Positions 56,991-64,000 of a DNA stretch of 64,000 nucleotides are shown here, in pieces; the first letter of the stretch is position 1, and each line of letters begins with the position of its first letter. A program made the position numbers and the translations under genes. Source of the DNA: an uncultured Lachnospiraceae bacterium (GTDB lineage: Bacteria; Bacillota; Clostridia; Lachnospirales; Lachnospiraceae); the NCBI GenBank assembly GCA_900548905.1, contig URMK01000030.1, forward strand, positions 11,014 to 75,013, given 5' to 3'. Below the pieces are notes generated by a model. It saw only the letters and a program-made list of their open reading frames with translations. It did no database searches and was not told the origin of the DNA.

Positions 56991-57566
56991 ATGGCAAATG
57001 AAGCGGTAATAAAGGCGGAAGGGGATAATGAACTGACATTCAATGTACAGGCTGCCCTGGATTTTACACTAGTCGGCACCAAACTTAAATTGGCATTTTC
57101 CAAAATTGGGAAGGAAAATGCTTTTGTGATTCTGCCGGGCGAACTGCAGGCCGCAGAGGGAATGACCATAAAAGAGATGGTGGAAGCGATTAACCAGTTT
57201 GGCAAGGACTATGACCCTTCCATGACCTCAGATCTGACACAGGATAAGGTAGAGGGAGCGGTGACGGATGTGAGCAGCGCGGCTGCCAAAAAGACAGGGA
57301 ATGAAGCGGATATCCAGGCAGTGGCAGACGGCCTGGATTTCAATAAAATCAAAATCCGGCTGCATCAGGCCTTTTTGCTGTTAATGACAGGGCATCAACT
57401 GGAGTATGCGCTGGAAATCGATGTGCTGCTGGACGGGGTATTTCCCAGCCAGGCCTTTATTGATGTAGAAAGGCTTTCCCTCATAGTGTGGAATACAAAA
57501 CGGGCCAAAATACTGAGTACCATGAATATCGTGGATGTGGAAAAGATGCTGGAGGATACTGAGTGA
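56991..57566 (+). CDS. Small unknown protein, first gene of the plus-strand cluster operon
   Basis: 191 residues after AAAGGAGG. Amphipathic beta-rich N-terminus (ELTFNVQAALDFTLVGTKLKLAFSKIG) and helical C-terminal half. No cysteine, signal peptide or recognised domain. Its stop overlaps the GTG start of the 913-residue gene (GTGA), so the two are translationally coupled and probably interact; a chaperone or small structural subunit is a guess. Confidence 0.72.
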   Translation: MANEAVIKAEGDNELTFNVQAALDFTLVGTKLKLAFSKIGKENAFVILPGELQAAEGMTIKEMVEAINQFGKDYDPSMTSDLTQDKVEGAVTDVSSAAAKKTGNEADIQAVADGLDFNKIKIRLHQAFLLLMTGHQLEYALEIDVLLDGVFPSQAFIDVERLSLIVWNTKRAKILSTMNIVDVEKMLEDTE

Positions 57567-60304
57567 GAGAACTGCCCGATGGCCGGCCTCCGAAAGACGA
57601 GGCCGGTATCCTTATCAATCACATACGGCTGGAAGCGGATGCGTCAATAGGAAAGCTGCATTTTAAGGTTTCCTATACCGCCGGGGGAGGACGTAAGGAA
57701 CTTGCCGGAAGCTGGATCAGGGATAGGAAGGAGGCGCAGGGCCTGTCTCTGTTTTCGGAAGAGCTTGCAGGTACGCCGCTTTCCTTTCAGATACCGGAAG
57801 CCATCACGGAATATAGGCTTGCCATTAAGGAGCTTTGTTTTGCCTACGCCTTTGAAGAAGAGGAATTCTCCCTCCGGCTGGCTACATCAGAGTATGGAAC
57901 GTTGTCCGTATGTACAGAGAAAGCAGCGGGCCGGCGGATATTCATCATTACGCTGGAGCTGGGATTGAAAATTTCCCTTTCTGCCATGCCCTTGATAGGG
58001 GAATGCGCGGGGGGTGAGATGAGAGTTGAGTTGGACTGGCTGTCACTTAAGATGGGCGGCAGCCAAAGGGCAGCGCTTTCCGTTTGTCTCACCATGCTTT
58101 TCGGGAATACCCGGATACCTCTTACCCTTCCCGAAAACAGTGGGACTGCAGAGAACGGCGCGTGTGCGGACCTTTCGATGGACATGGAAGAAACAGAAGC
58201 CGACGCCATTAAGTGGGTGGACGTAAAAAAGAGCCTGGGACCGGTCCGGCTCTCCCGTCTGGGTTTTGTGCTGGGAGAAGGATGCATTACGGTGTATGTG
58301 GATGCGGGTCTTACATTGGCGGTCCTGATGTTTGAGGTACTCGGGTTATACGTTACGGTTCCTATGAAAAAGGGGATAAATGCAGGATTCGGAATTCAGG
58401 GGATGACAGTGAGCATCCGGAAGGATCCGCTGCTCATTTCCGGAGGGTTATACCTTACCAGGGAACAGGGGGTGGATCTGTATACCGGCGAACTGTCCGT
58501 CCGGATAAAGAATTTCCAGCTTACGGCTTCCGGATCTTACGGGAAATTGCCCGGAGGAGAGGCTTCTTTTTTTGTCTGGCTTATGCTGCGTTATCCCCTG
58601 GGAGGACCGCCGGTTTTTTATGTGACGGGTATCGCAGGAGGGTTTGGCTATAACCGGACGATTTTGCTGCCCTCCGGGGTGGAAGAGGTCAAAAGCTTTC
58701 CTTTCGTGGCATCAGCCATGGGAAATGGAACATTGACGGAAAAGATGACGCCTGCACAGGTGCTCAAGGCAATGAACCGCTTCATAGTGCCCTGTAAAGG
58801 ACAGTTTTTTGCGTCCGCTGGTATCCGTTTTACCTCCTTCGGCCTGCTGGACAGTTTTCTCCTATTAAATGTGGTTTGGGGAAATCAGCTGAAAATTGCG
58901 CTGATGGGTGTCTCCACCCTTTCTCTGCCGCCGGGAGATCCAAAGCCTTTCGCCTATGCCGAGCTTTCCCTGCTTGCGGTGATATCTCCCTCGGAAGGAG
59001 TGATAAGCATCCTGGGGGCTTTAAGCAGCCAGTCTTTTCTTCTGGATAAAAACTGCAGGCTTCAGGGAGGATTTGCGTTTGCGGCCTGGTTTGGAGATAA
59101 TGAGCACAGTGGAGATTTTGTCCTGACAATGGGAGGTTATAAAGAAGGGTTCTATGTAGCCCATTATCCTAAAGTGGATCGGATTGGTATCAACTGGAAA
59201 ATAGAGAAGGACTTGGTATTACAGGCTTCGTTTTATTTTGCGCTGACGCCAAGCTGTGTTATGCTGGGCGGCAATGCTTCCCTTACCTATGAGCATGGCC
59301 GGCTGAGAGCATGGTTTCGGGCCGGCCTGGAATTTTACATGAAGTGGAAGCCCTTTGCCTATGAATTTTATGTGGGAATCAGTCTGGGGGCCAGCTTCCG
59401 GTGGGATTTCTTTCCCTTTTATCGGACGTTTACCCTGGAGCTGGGGGCAAGCCTTACCTGTTATGGTCCGCCGTTCGGTGGTAAGGTACATATATCCTGG
59501 TTTATTATTTCCTTTACTATTTCCTTCGGTGCGGGAAAGCCGGAAGAGAACGCGCTTGACTGGGAGGCATTTGCAGAAGCTTTTTTGACTGGTCAGCCTG
59601 GCAACGGCCCGAAAAAGCTTCTTTCGGTGCAGGCTGCAGGAAACAGTGCGGAAAAAGGAGAGGACGGGCTTTCCTGGTATAGCACGGACAGGCTTGTGCT
59701 GGAGGTGAGAAGCCTGGTACCTTCCACCTTCATAACGGTGCAGGGAAAAGAAAAAGAGCTGGCTTGGGGAACTGTAAACAGGGAAGCCCTGGGGGTGGTG
59801 CCCATGAAGCTGAAAACATTTGAAAGCACCATGAAGGCAGTTATCACGGATGAGGCCGGCCGGGCGCAGGATATGAGGGCGGAGTGGATTTATGGTAATG
59901 TCCCCAAAGCGCTTTGGGATTCCCAAAAACCGGATCCCTATGGAACGGAAGGGCTGAAAAGGGATCAGCTTTTAGGAGTCAGGCTTACGGCCCCGGAGCC
60001 TGAACCTGCGGAAAGGCTTCCCCAAAAGGGTTATTATTCCATGGAAATACTGAGCGGGAATGAAAGACTGGAGACCCTGTATTTCGTATGGCCCGCACCG
60101 GACCCGATAGAACCGAAGGAATATCCGGGGAATGTCCTGGAACAGATAGAAAATACGATTGTTGAGAACGGAAAAAGGAGCAGCATCCTGAAGCAGCTGG
60201 CAAAAAATTACGGGACTGCCGTAAAGGCGGATATGGCGGGCTGGGGCAATGGTCTGGAAGAGATTCTGTTGGGAGAGCCGGTTCTTTCCCCTATGGGAAG
60301 ATGA
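57563..60304 (+). CDS. DUF6603-like beta-rich protein
   Basis: 913 residues from GTG 57563, overlapping the previous gene. The middle part carries a pattern I associate with DUF6603: GGFGYNRTILLPSG (359-372), PKVDRIGINW (536-545) and ALTPSCVMLGG (about 560-570), followed by a long run of alternating hydrophobic and polar strands rich in Gly and aromatic residues (AWFRAGLEFYMKWKPFAYEF, VGISLGASFRWDFFPFYRTF). Such alternation is seen in beta-barrels, beta-helices and fibres. No signal peptide. Function of DUF6603 is unknown to me; the assignment is by eye. Confidence 0.7.
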   Translation: MRELPDGRPPKDEAGILINHIRLEADASIGKLHFKVSYTAGGGRKELAGSWIRDRKEAQGLSLFSEELAGTPLSFQIPEAITEYRLAIKELCFAYAFEEEEFSLRLATSEYGTLSVCTEKAAGRRIFIITLELGLKISLSAMPLIGECAGGEMRVELDWLSLKMGGSQRAALSVCLTMLFGNTRIPLTLPENSGTAENGACADLSMDMEETEADAIKWVDVKKSLGPVRLSRLGFVLGEGCITVYVDAGLTLAVLMFEVLGLYVTVPMKKGINAGFGIQGMTVSIRKDPLLISGGLYLTREQGVDLYTGELSVRIKNFQLTASGSYGKLPGGEASFFVWLMLRYPLGGPPVFYVTGIAGGFGYNRTILLPSGVEEVKSFPFVASAMGNGTLTEKMTPAQVLKAMNRFIVPCKGQFFASAGIRFTSFGLLDSFLLLNVVWGNQLKIALMGVSTLSLPPGDPKPFAYAELSLLAVISPSEGVISILGALSSQSFLLDKNCRLQGGFAFAAWFGDNEHSGDFVLTMGGYKEGFYVAHYPKVDRIGINWKIEKDLVLQASFYFALTPSCVMLGGNASLTYEHGRLRAWFRAGLEFYMKWKPFAYEFYVGISLGASFRWDFFPFYRTFTLELGASLTCYGPPFGGKVHISWFIISFTISFGAGKPEENALDWEAFAEAFLTGQPGNGPKKLLSVQAAGNSAEKGEDGLSWYSTDRLVLEVRSLVPSTFITVQGKEKELAWGTVNREALGVVPMKLKTFESTMKAVITDEAGRAQDMRAEWIYGNVPKALWDSQKPDPYGTEGLKRDQLLGVRLTAPEPEPAERLPQKGYYSMEILSGNERLETLYFVWPAPDPIEPKEYPGNVLEQIENTIVENGKRSSILKQLAKNYGTAVKADMAGWGNGLEEILLGEPVLSPMGR

Positions 60305-60361
60305 TTCGGCACCTTTTTCCTTCACCCGGCCCTGAAACAGCACGAATAAAGGGAGAATCAG

Positions 60362-61708
60362 ATGGAACAGGAAAGGATAGGACTGGCATCCAAAATGAAA
60401 CCCGGGTTTACAGCCGGGTCCTATACATTGAAAGCGAGTCAGGAGACCACGATTCCGGACAGTGTGGTCGAGCCGGCTCTGTATGCTTTCCGCTGCGGGG
60501 CAGATCCCTTATGTATGCCTCAGAACGATGTATATTCTGTTTATCCGCCGGGGGAAACCTTCGGTACTTTTGAAAGGGTGCTGCCTAACATTGTCTTTAC
60601 CAACAAGACACTGCCCTGGGAACGAAAAGTGGATAAAGCGGATAAGACGCCCTGGCTGGCTTTGCTTTTATTTGATGAAACGGAGGATGTTAAAGTAATG
60701 TCCCTTCCCTCAAAGGAGGCGTTTACACCGGCGTCGGGCAGGTATTGTCCTGTTGTTTATGACTCTTCCATGGCGGGCAGCTGCATGGTGTTGGACGTGG
60801 CGGCAGGTTTATTTGCCGGCGTCTGTCCGGATGCCGGGGATCTGACCCTTTGTGCCCACGCCCGCTGTGTATGCAGGGATAATAAGGTAACGGAAGAAAA
60901 TCCGCCCGGAGAATGGCTTTCCGTATTGATGTCCACCAGATTCCCGGCATCTGCCCCCGGGGAAAGGGGGATTAAGAACAGCTGCTACGTGGTATCTGTG
61001 GAACAGTTCGGGGAGTTTCTTACGAATCCTTCTTTACGGGAGAAAATAGCACAGGAGGAAATATACACGACGGTGCGTGTACCTTTCCTGTACACCTGGA
61101 GCTTTTATTGTTCCTCTGCAGAATTTGACTTCAAAACGGTTTTTGAAAATCTGGATGCAGACGCATTCCAACTGCCGGAATTAAGAAAAGGCAGCCTGTC
61201 GGAGGAGGTGCGCAATCTTCTGAAGCTTGGTTATGGGCCGGTGGATCATCAACTGCGGGACGGAAGCGCCACAGTTTCTTTTTACCGTGGACCCTTTGTT
61301 CCATACCCGGAGAAGGAACGCGGCATGACACCTGAGATGAATGGGGATGCCTGGCTGCATTATGACCCGGAAATGGGCATATTTGACATCAGTTATAGTG
61401 CGGCATATTCTCTTGGCCGTCAGATGGCGCTGCAGAATGGAAATTTTTCGGCCTCCCTTCATACCTGGAGGAATGCCGATAAGGTACAGGCGGCAGGGAT
61501 CCGCCAGCGGTATAGTCTGGCCTGCGGCCTGGAGCTGGAGCAGGATACCGGCAGAAGATGCCTGGCTCTTATGAAAAAAGATCAAGAAGACAGCGGAGCC
61601 GAAGAGAGCAGGGATGCATCAGGTATAGAAGGTACAGAACTGTTTGCCGCCGTGATGGAGGAAGGCATAAAAGAACGGTTGACACAGGCTGTGGCAGAAC
61701 TGTTGTAA
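60362..61708 (+). CDS. Unknown conserved-looking protein of the cluster, 448 residues
   Basis: Begins 57 bp after the DUF6603-like gene with GGGAGAA as ribosome site. Notable stretches: NIVFTNKTLPWERKVDKADKTPWLALLLFDETE at about 77-108 (quoted in parts: TLPWER and PWLALLLFDE), GEWLSVLMSTRFP and SCYVVSVEQF. Cysteine-rich for a cytoplasmic protein, with about a dozen cysteines. The C-terminal 60 residues are acidic and helical. No signal peptide or membrane helix. The family is not recognised; it could be a baseplate-like or assembly component. Confidence 0.7.
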   Translation: MEQERIGLASKMKPGFTAGSYTLKASQETTIPDSVVEPALYAFRCGADPLCMPQNDVYSVYPPGETFGTFERVLPNIVFTNKTLPWERKVDKADKTPWLALLLFDETEDVKVMSLPSKEAFTPASGRYCPVVYDSSMAGSCMVLDVAAGLFAGVCPDAGDLTLCAHARCVCRDNKVTEENPPGEWLSVLMSTRFPASAPGERGIKNSCYVVSVEQFGEFLTNPSLREKIAQEEIYTTVRVPFLYTWSFYCSSAEFDFKTVFENLDADAFQLPELRKGSLSEEVRNLLKLGYGPVDHQLRDGSATVSFYRGPFVPYPEKERGMTPEMNGDAWLHYDPEMGIFDISYSAAYSLGRQMALQNGNFSASLHTWRNADKVQAAGIRQRYSLACGLELEQDTGRRCLALMKKDQEDSGAEESRDASGIEGTELFAAVMEEGIKERLTQAVAELL

Positions 61709-61738
61709 ATCATCTGATATATAGGAAGAAAGGAATCC

Positions 61739-62608
61739 ATGGAGATGGAACAGAGCTGGCTTATAGATAGGAAGAATCAAATGTGCCTCTTCGATTATTT
61801 CAATTGGACGGGAGTACAGGATGTCCCGGAGGAGATCCTGCATTCCCTGGCGCAGTGGGCGCTGCTTTATGATGTACCGTTTCCTTATATGGCGGTAAGG
61901 GAAGAGATGCTTCCTCCCGAAAGTATCCGTTTTTTCTTTCTGGACAAAAATTATATCGCTGCCCTGCTGGACGGCGCTATGAGCCCCGGACGCAGTTTTA
62001 CAATTGATTACCAGCATGATGCGAAGGTGATTGAAACGGTAATGGATAAAGCTCTCTGTGAAAGTACCCGTATCAGGCCGCGATTGCAGAAGAAGGAAGC
62101 AAATTCTCCGGAAGACGGGAAAAATGCGCTGTCAGGTGCGGTGACCGGTTTTCTCCTGCGTTCTGTTATGGTGAGTGGCTGGCGTGGTCTGGAATGTAAG
62201 GCCTTTGAGGAAGAAAACGAAAAAGTGCCTTTGCGCGCGCTACGGCTGGAAACGCTGGGAGCGGAAGTGCTGCTCGGGCTATATGTGGGTGAGATCAAAA
62301 AACTGGTGATTGCACAGCCCCCGGAGGGAATGCATTTTGGCTTTTCTTGTAAACAGGGACGAAATACAGCAAAGCAGGGGAACACATTTGAGAAACGGGT
62401 ACGAAGCTTAACGGATGGCAGACTGCTGGAAGGAGAAGCTGCGCTGGCTGATGTGGTTCTGCGGGATAATAAATACCGGGTGGTAAATCTTTCCGAAACG
62501 ATGGTAAATATCCGGAATGCCCTGGGCGAAGGAACGATTAATTCGGCTTTCACAGCACTGGAAATGATACAAAACCCATATACCGGGGAAGTGGCGAGGG
62601 ACCGGTAA
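61739..62608 (+). CDS. Unknown protein, last gene of the cluster, 289 residues
   Basis: Starts at ATG 61739 or, with better spacing to GAAAGGA, ATG 61745. The sequence includes PYMAVREEMLPPESIRFFFL, a Gly-poor helical middle, RSVMVSGWRGLE and LETLGAEVLLGLYVGEIKKL followed by QPPEGMHFGF. No signal peptide or known domain. It follows the 448-residue gene by 30 bp. The stop lies 145 bp before spoVAD, with no clear terminator. Confidence 0.7.
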   Translation: MEMEQSWLIDRKNQMCLFDYFNWTGVQDVPEEILHSLAQWALLYDVPFPYMAVREEMLPPESIRFFFLDKNYIAALLDGAMSPGRSFTIDYQHDAKVIETVMDKALCESTRIRPRLQKKEANSPEDGKNALSGAVTGFLLRSVMVSGWRGLECKAFEEENEKVPLRALRLETLGAEVLLGLYVGEIKKLVIAQPPEGMHFGFSCKQGRNTAKQGNTFEKRVRSLTDGRLLEGEAALADVVLRDNKYRVVNLSETMVNIRNALGEGTINSAFTALEMIQNPYTGEVARDR

Positions 62609-62670
62609 AATAGGGTGAATTCCATAATGCCTGTTTTGCCGTTATCCATATCTTAAATTTTTACTATCAA

Positions 62671-62700
62671 AAATTCCGTTTCCCGTCCTTTTGCATACTT
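62671..62700 (+). promoter_or_regulatory. Possible forespore promoter of spoVAD
   Basis: CATACTT at 62694-62700 fits six of seven positions of the sigma-G -10 pattern CATWHTA; the -35 (AAATT at 62671) is poor, 18 bp upstream. Located about 54 bp before the spoVAD start. Confidence 0.25.
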
Positions 62701-62753
62701 TCTGTAAAAATCCAGATAATAACAGCAAACCATACAGAAAGGAATGCACAAAA

Positions 62754-63803
62754 ATGAATAAAAACCAAAGTACGGCACAGGAATCCCCGATTCTGGGAAA
62801 GCAGAGCGTAAACCTGAAAAAGCCGGTATACATCATAGACAGCGCCTCCATTGTGGGGAAAAAAGAAGGAGAAGGCCCGCTGGGAGAGCTGTTTGACCTG
62901 GTGGGAGAGGACGATATGTTCGGCAGCCAGTCGTGGGAGGAGGCGGAAAGCACCCTGCAGAAGGAGGCCCTGGGTACGGCGCTGAGAAAAGCCGGCTGGA
63001 AGCAGGAGGATGTGCGTTTCCTCTTTGCAGGCGATCTCCTGGGGCAGGAAATTGCCACCAGCTTCGGGCTGATGGACTTTGAACTTCCGCTGTTCGGCCT
63101 GTATGGAGCGTGTTCCACCTGCGGACTTTCCATCACCCTGGCCTCCCTTGTTATCAGCGGCGGTTTTGCCGAAAAAGCAGCCTGCGTTACCAGCAGCCAC
63201 TTCGCCAGCGCCGAAAAAGAATTCCGTTTTCCCCTGGGCTACGGCAACCAGCGCCCCTTATCCGCAACCTGGACGGTGACCGGAAGCGGTGCCTTTGTAC
63301 TTGCTGCGGACAAAGGCGGGAAAGCCAGGGCAAAAATTACCGGGCTGACCCCGGGAAAAATTGTGGATTACGGCCTGAAGGACAGTATGAACATGGGGGC
63401 CTGCATGGCTCCGGCAGCGGCATCCACGATTGAACAGCACCTGAAGGATTTCGGCAGAAAGCCGGATTATTATGATAAGATCATAACAGGGGATTTGGGA
63501 ACGGTGGGACAGACCGTACTCATTGACCTGCTTACTAAAAAAGGTATTGACATCTCCGGCCAGCATATGGACTGCGGTATAGAAATTTTTGACGCCAAGG
63601 AGCAGGATACCCATGCAGGAGGTTCCGGCTGCGGCTGTTCTGCGGTAACCCTTTCCGCTTATGTCCTTAAAATGCTGGAGGAAGGGGTATGGAAGCATGT
63701 GCTCTTTGCTCCTACCGGAGCGCTCTTAAGCAAGACCAGCTTCAACGAAGGGCAGAATGTACCGGGTATAGCTCATGCGGTAGTGCTGGAAAGCCCGGAG
63801 TAA
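62754..63803 (+). CDS. spoVAD: Stage V sporulation protein AD
   Basis: 349 residues from ATG 62754, preceded by AGAAAGGA; the frame is open to 62691 but without a ribosome site. Thiolase-like fold with the SpoVAD signatures YIIDSASIVGKKEGEGPLG, LFGLYGACSTCGLSI, VTSSHFASAEKEFRFPLGYGNQRP (quoted in pieces) and GGSGCGCSAVTLSAYVL. SpoVAD binds dipicolinic acid at the inner spore membrane and is needed for its uptake. Normally encoded next to spoVAC and spoVAE; here neither neighbour is present within the window end. Confidence 0.93.
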   Translation: MNKNQSTAQESPILGKQSVNLKKPVYIIDSASIVGKKEGEGPLGELFDLVGEDDMFGSQSWEEAESTLQKEALGTALRKAGWKQEDVRFLFAGDLLGQEIATSFGLMDFELPLFGLYGACSTCGLSITLASLVISGGFAEKAACVTSSHFASAEKEFRFPLGYGNQRPLSATWTVTGSGAFVLAADKGGKARAKITGLTPGKIVDYGLKDSMNMGACMAPAAASTIEQHLKDFGRKPDYYDKIITGDLGTVGQTVLIDLLTKKGIDISGQHMDCGIEIFDAKEQDTHAGGSGCGCSAVTLSAYVLKMLEEGVWKHVLFAPTGALLSKTSFNEGQNVPGIAHAVVLESPE

Positions 63804-63832
63804 AGTAAATTTAATCCGCCAATCGTAACCGT

Positions 63833-63892
63833 ACCGCCGCCCCTGTGTGCCCTGCGGCATGCCCCTCCCCTGCTTTTCCCCGGGGCGGCGGT
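63833..63892. repeat. GC-rich inverted repeat
   Basis: ACCGCCGCCCC (63833-63843) and GGGGCGGCGGT (63882-63892) enclose a 38-base C-rich loop. No T run follows. Possibly a transcript-end structure after spoVAD. Confidence 0.6.
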
Positions 63893-63930
63893 GCTGCAAG
63901 GTTCCTTACAGGGGACGCTTTCGCTCGGCC

Positions 63931-63985
63931 AAAAACGCAGCAGTCCTAACGCTGCAAAAGACGCAGCGTAAGGACTGGCGTTTTT
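63931..63985. terminator. Bidirectional terminator at the right end
   Basis: A long stem: AAAAACGC, CAGTCCT and ACGCTGC pair with GCAGCGT, AGGACTG and GCGTTTTT, with small bulges. The plus strand ends in five T and the minus strand likewise, so it can stop spoVAD transcription and a convergent gene beyond the window. Confidence 0.8.
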
Positions 63986-64000
63986 AGACGCCCCTTCCAG

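Noticed and set aside
47413..62608. Contractile injection system or tailocin
   Set aside because: No sheath, tube, baseplate spike or AAA+ ATPase protein was recognised among the nine products, although the size and lack of secretion signals are reminiscent.

Overview
The window looks like chromosomal DNA of an anaerobic, spore-forming, glycan-degrading Clostridia, most likely Lachnospiraceae. The evidence is SpoVAC and SpoVAD, a glycyl-radical enzyme with its activase (strict anaerobe), three CUT1-type sugar ABC transporters with no ATPase gene of their own, YesM/YesN-type two-component systems, LacI and PocR-AraC regulators, and glycosidases of GH38, GH127 and GH43-like type. There are no rRNA or tRNA genes, no CRISPR array, and no clear insertion sequence or prophage.

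Layout. 0-10.8 kb: the end of a solute-binding protein, a TIM-barrel glycosidase-like protein, a glycyl-radical activase and its enzyme (atypical active-site loop), a GH38 alpha-mannosidase, and a separately promoted acyltransferase with a zinc ribbon. 11-19.8 kb: a YesN/YesM pair divergent from an operon of two permeases, a lipoprotein, an FAD oxidoreductase and a DapA/NanA-type aldolase. 20-28.4 kb: a LacI repressor with three identical operator palindromes, then two permeases, a lipoprotein, a beta-propeller glycosidase and a GH127 enzyme, which together look like an arabinoglycan-type uptake and degradation locus. 28.6-33 kb: spoVAC, a transglutaminase-fold protein, a MATE exporter and an Rpn-type PD-(D/E)XK protein. 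33-41 kb: a LuxR/kinase pair and a PocR-AraC regulator facing a UroD-family methyltransferase and a sugar ABC transporter. 41-47 kb: an ABC-2 exporter with a tandem MerR regulator, another YesM/YesN pair, and a secreted MsrAB lipoprotein.

47.4-62.6 kb holds the most unusual part: nine genes in two divergent, tightly packed operons that share a 230-bp AT-rich control region. None has a recognisable signal peptide, transmembrane segment or ATPase. One product (980 aa) has an intein-like Hint domain in the middle, followed by a region with the His/Asp pattern of DUF6765-like (zinc phospholipase C-like) proteins. Another (913 aa) resembles DUF6603. Two carry Ig-like domains, one is an 1166-aa protein with coiled coils, and four have no fold I recognise. 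I read this as one multi-protein assembly, possibly a self-processing structural or toxin complex; the function is inference. It ends 145 bp before spoVAD, which is about 34 kb from spoVAC.

Repeated small structures: a roughly 54-bp hairpin element occurs in two intergenic copies in opposite orientation, plus a diverged third copy whose stem changes compensate each other. A perfect 30-bp palindrome with 8-bp flanking direct repeats lies before the mannosidase gene. All protein assignments come from reading motifs by eye; no database search was run.
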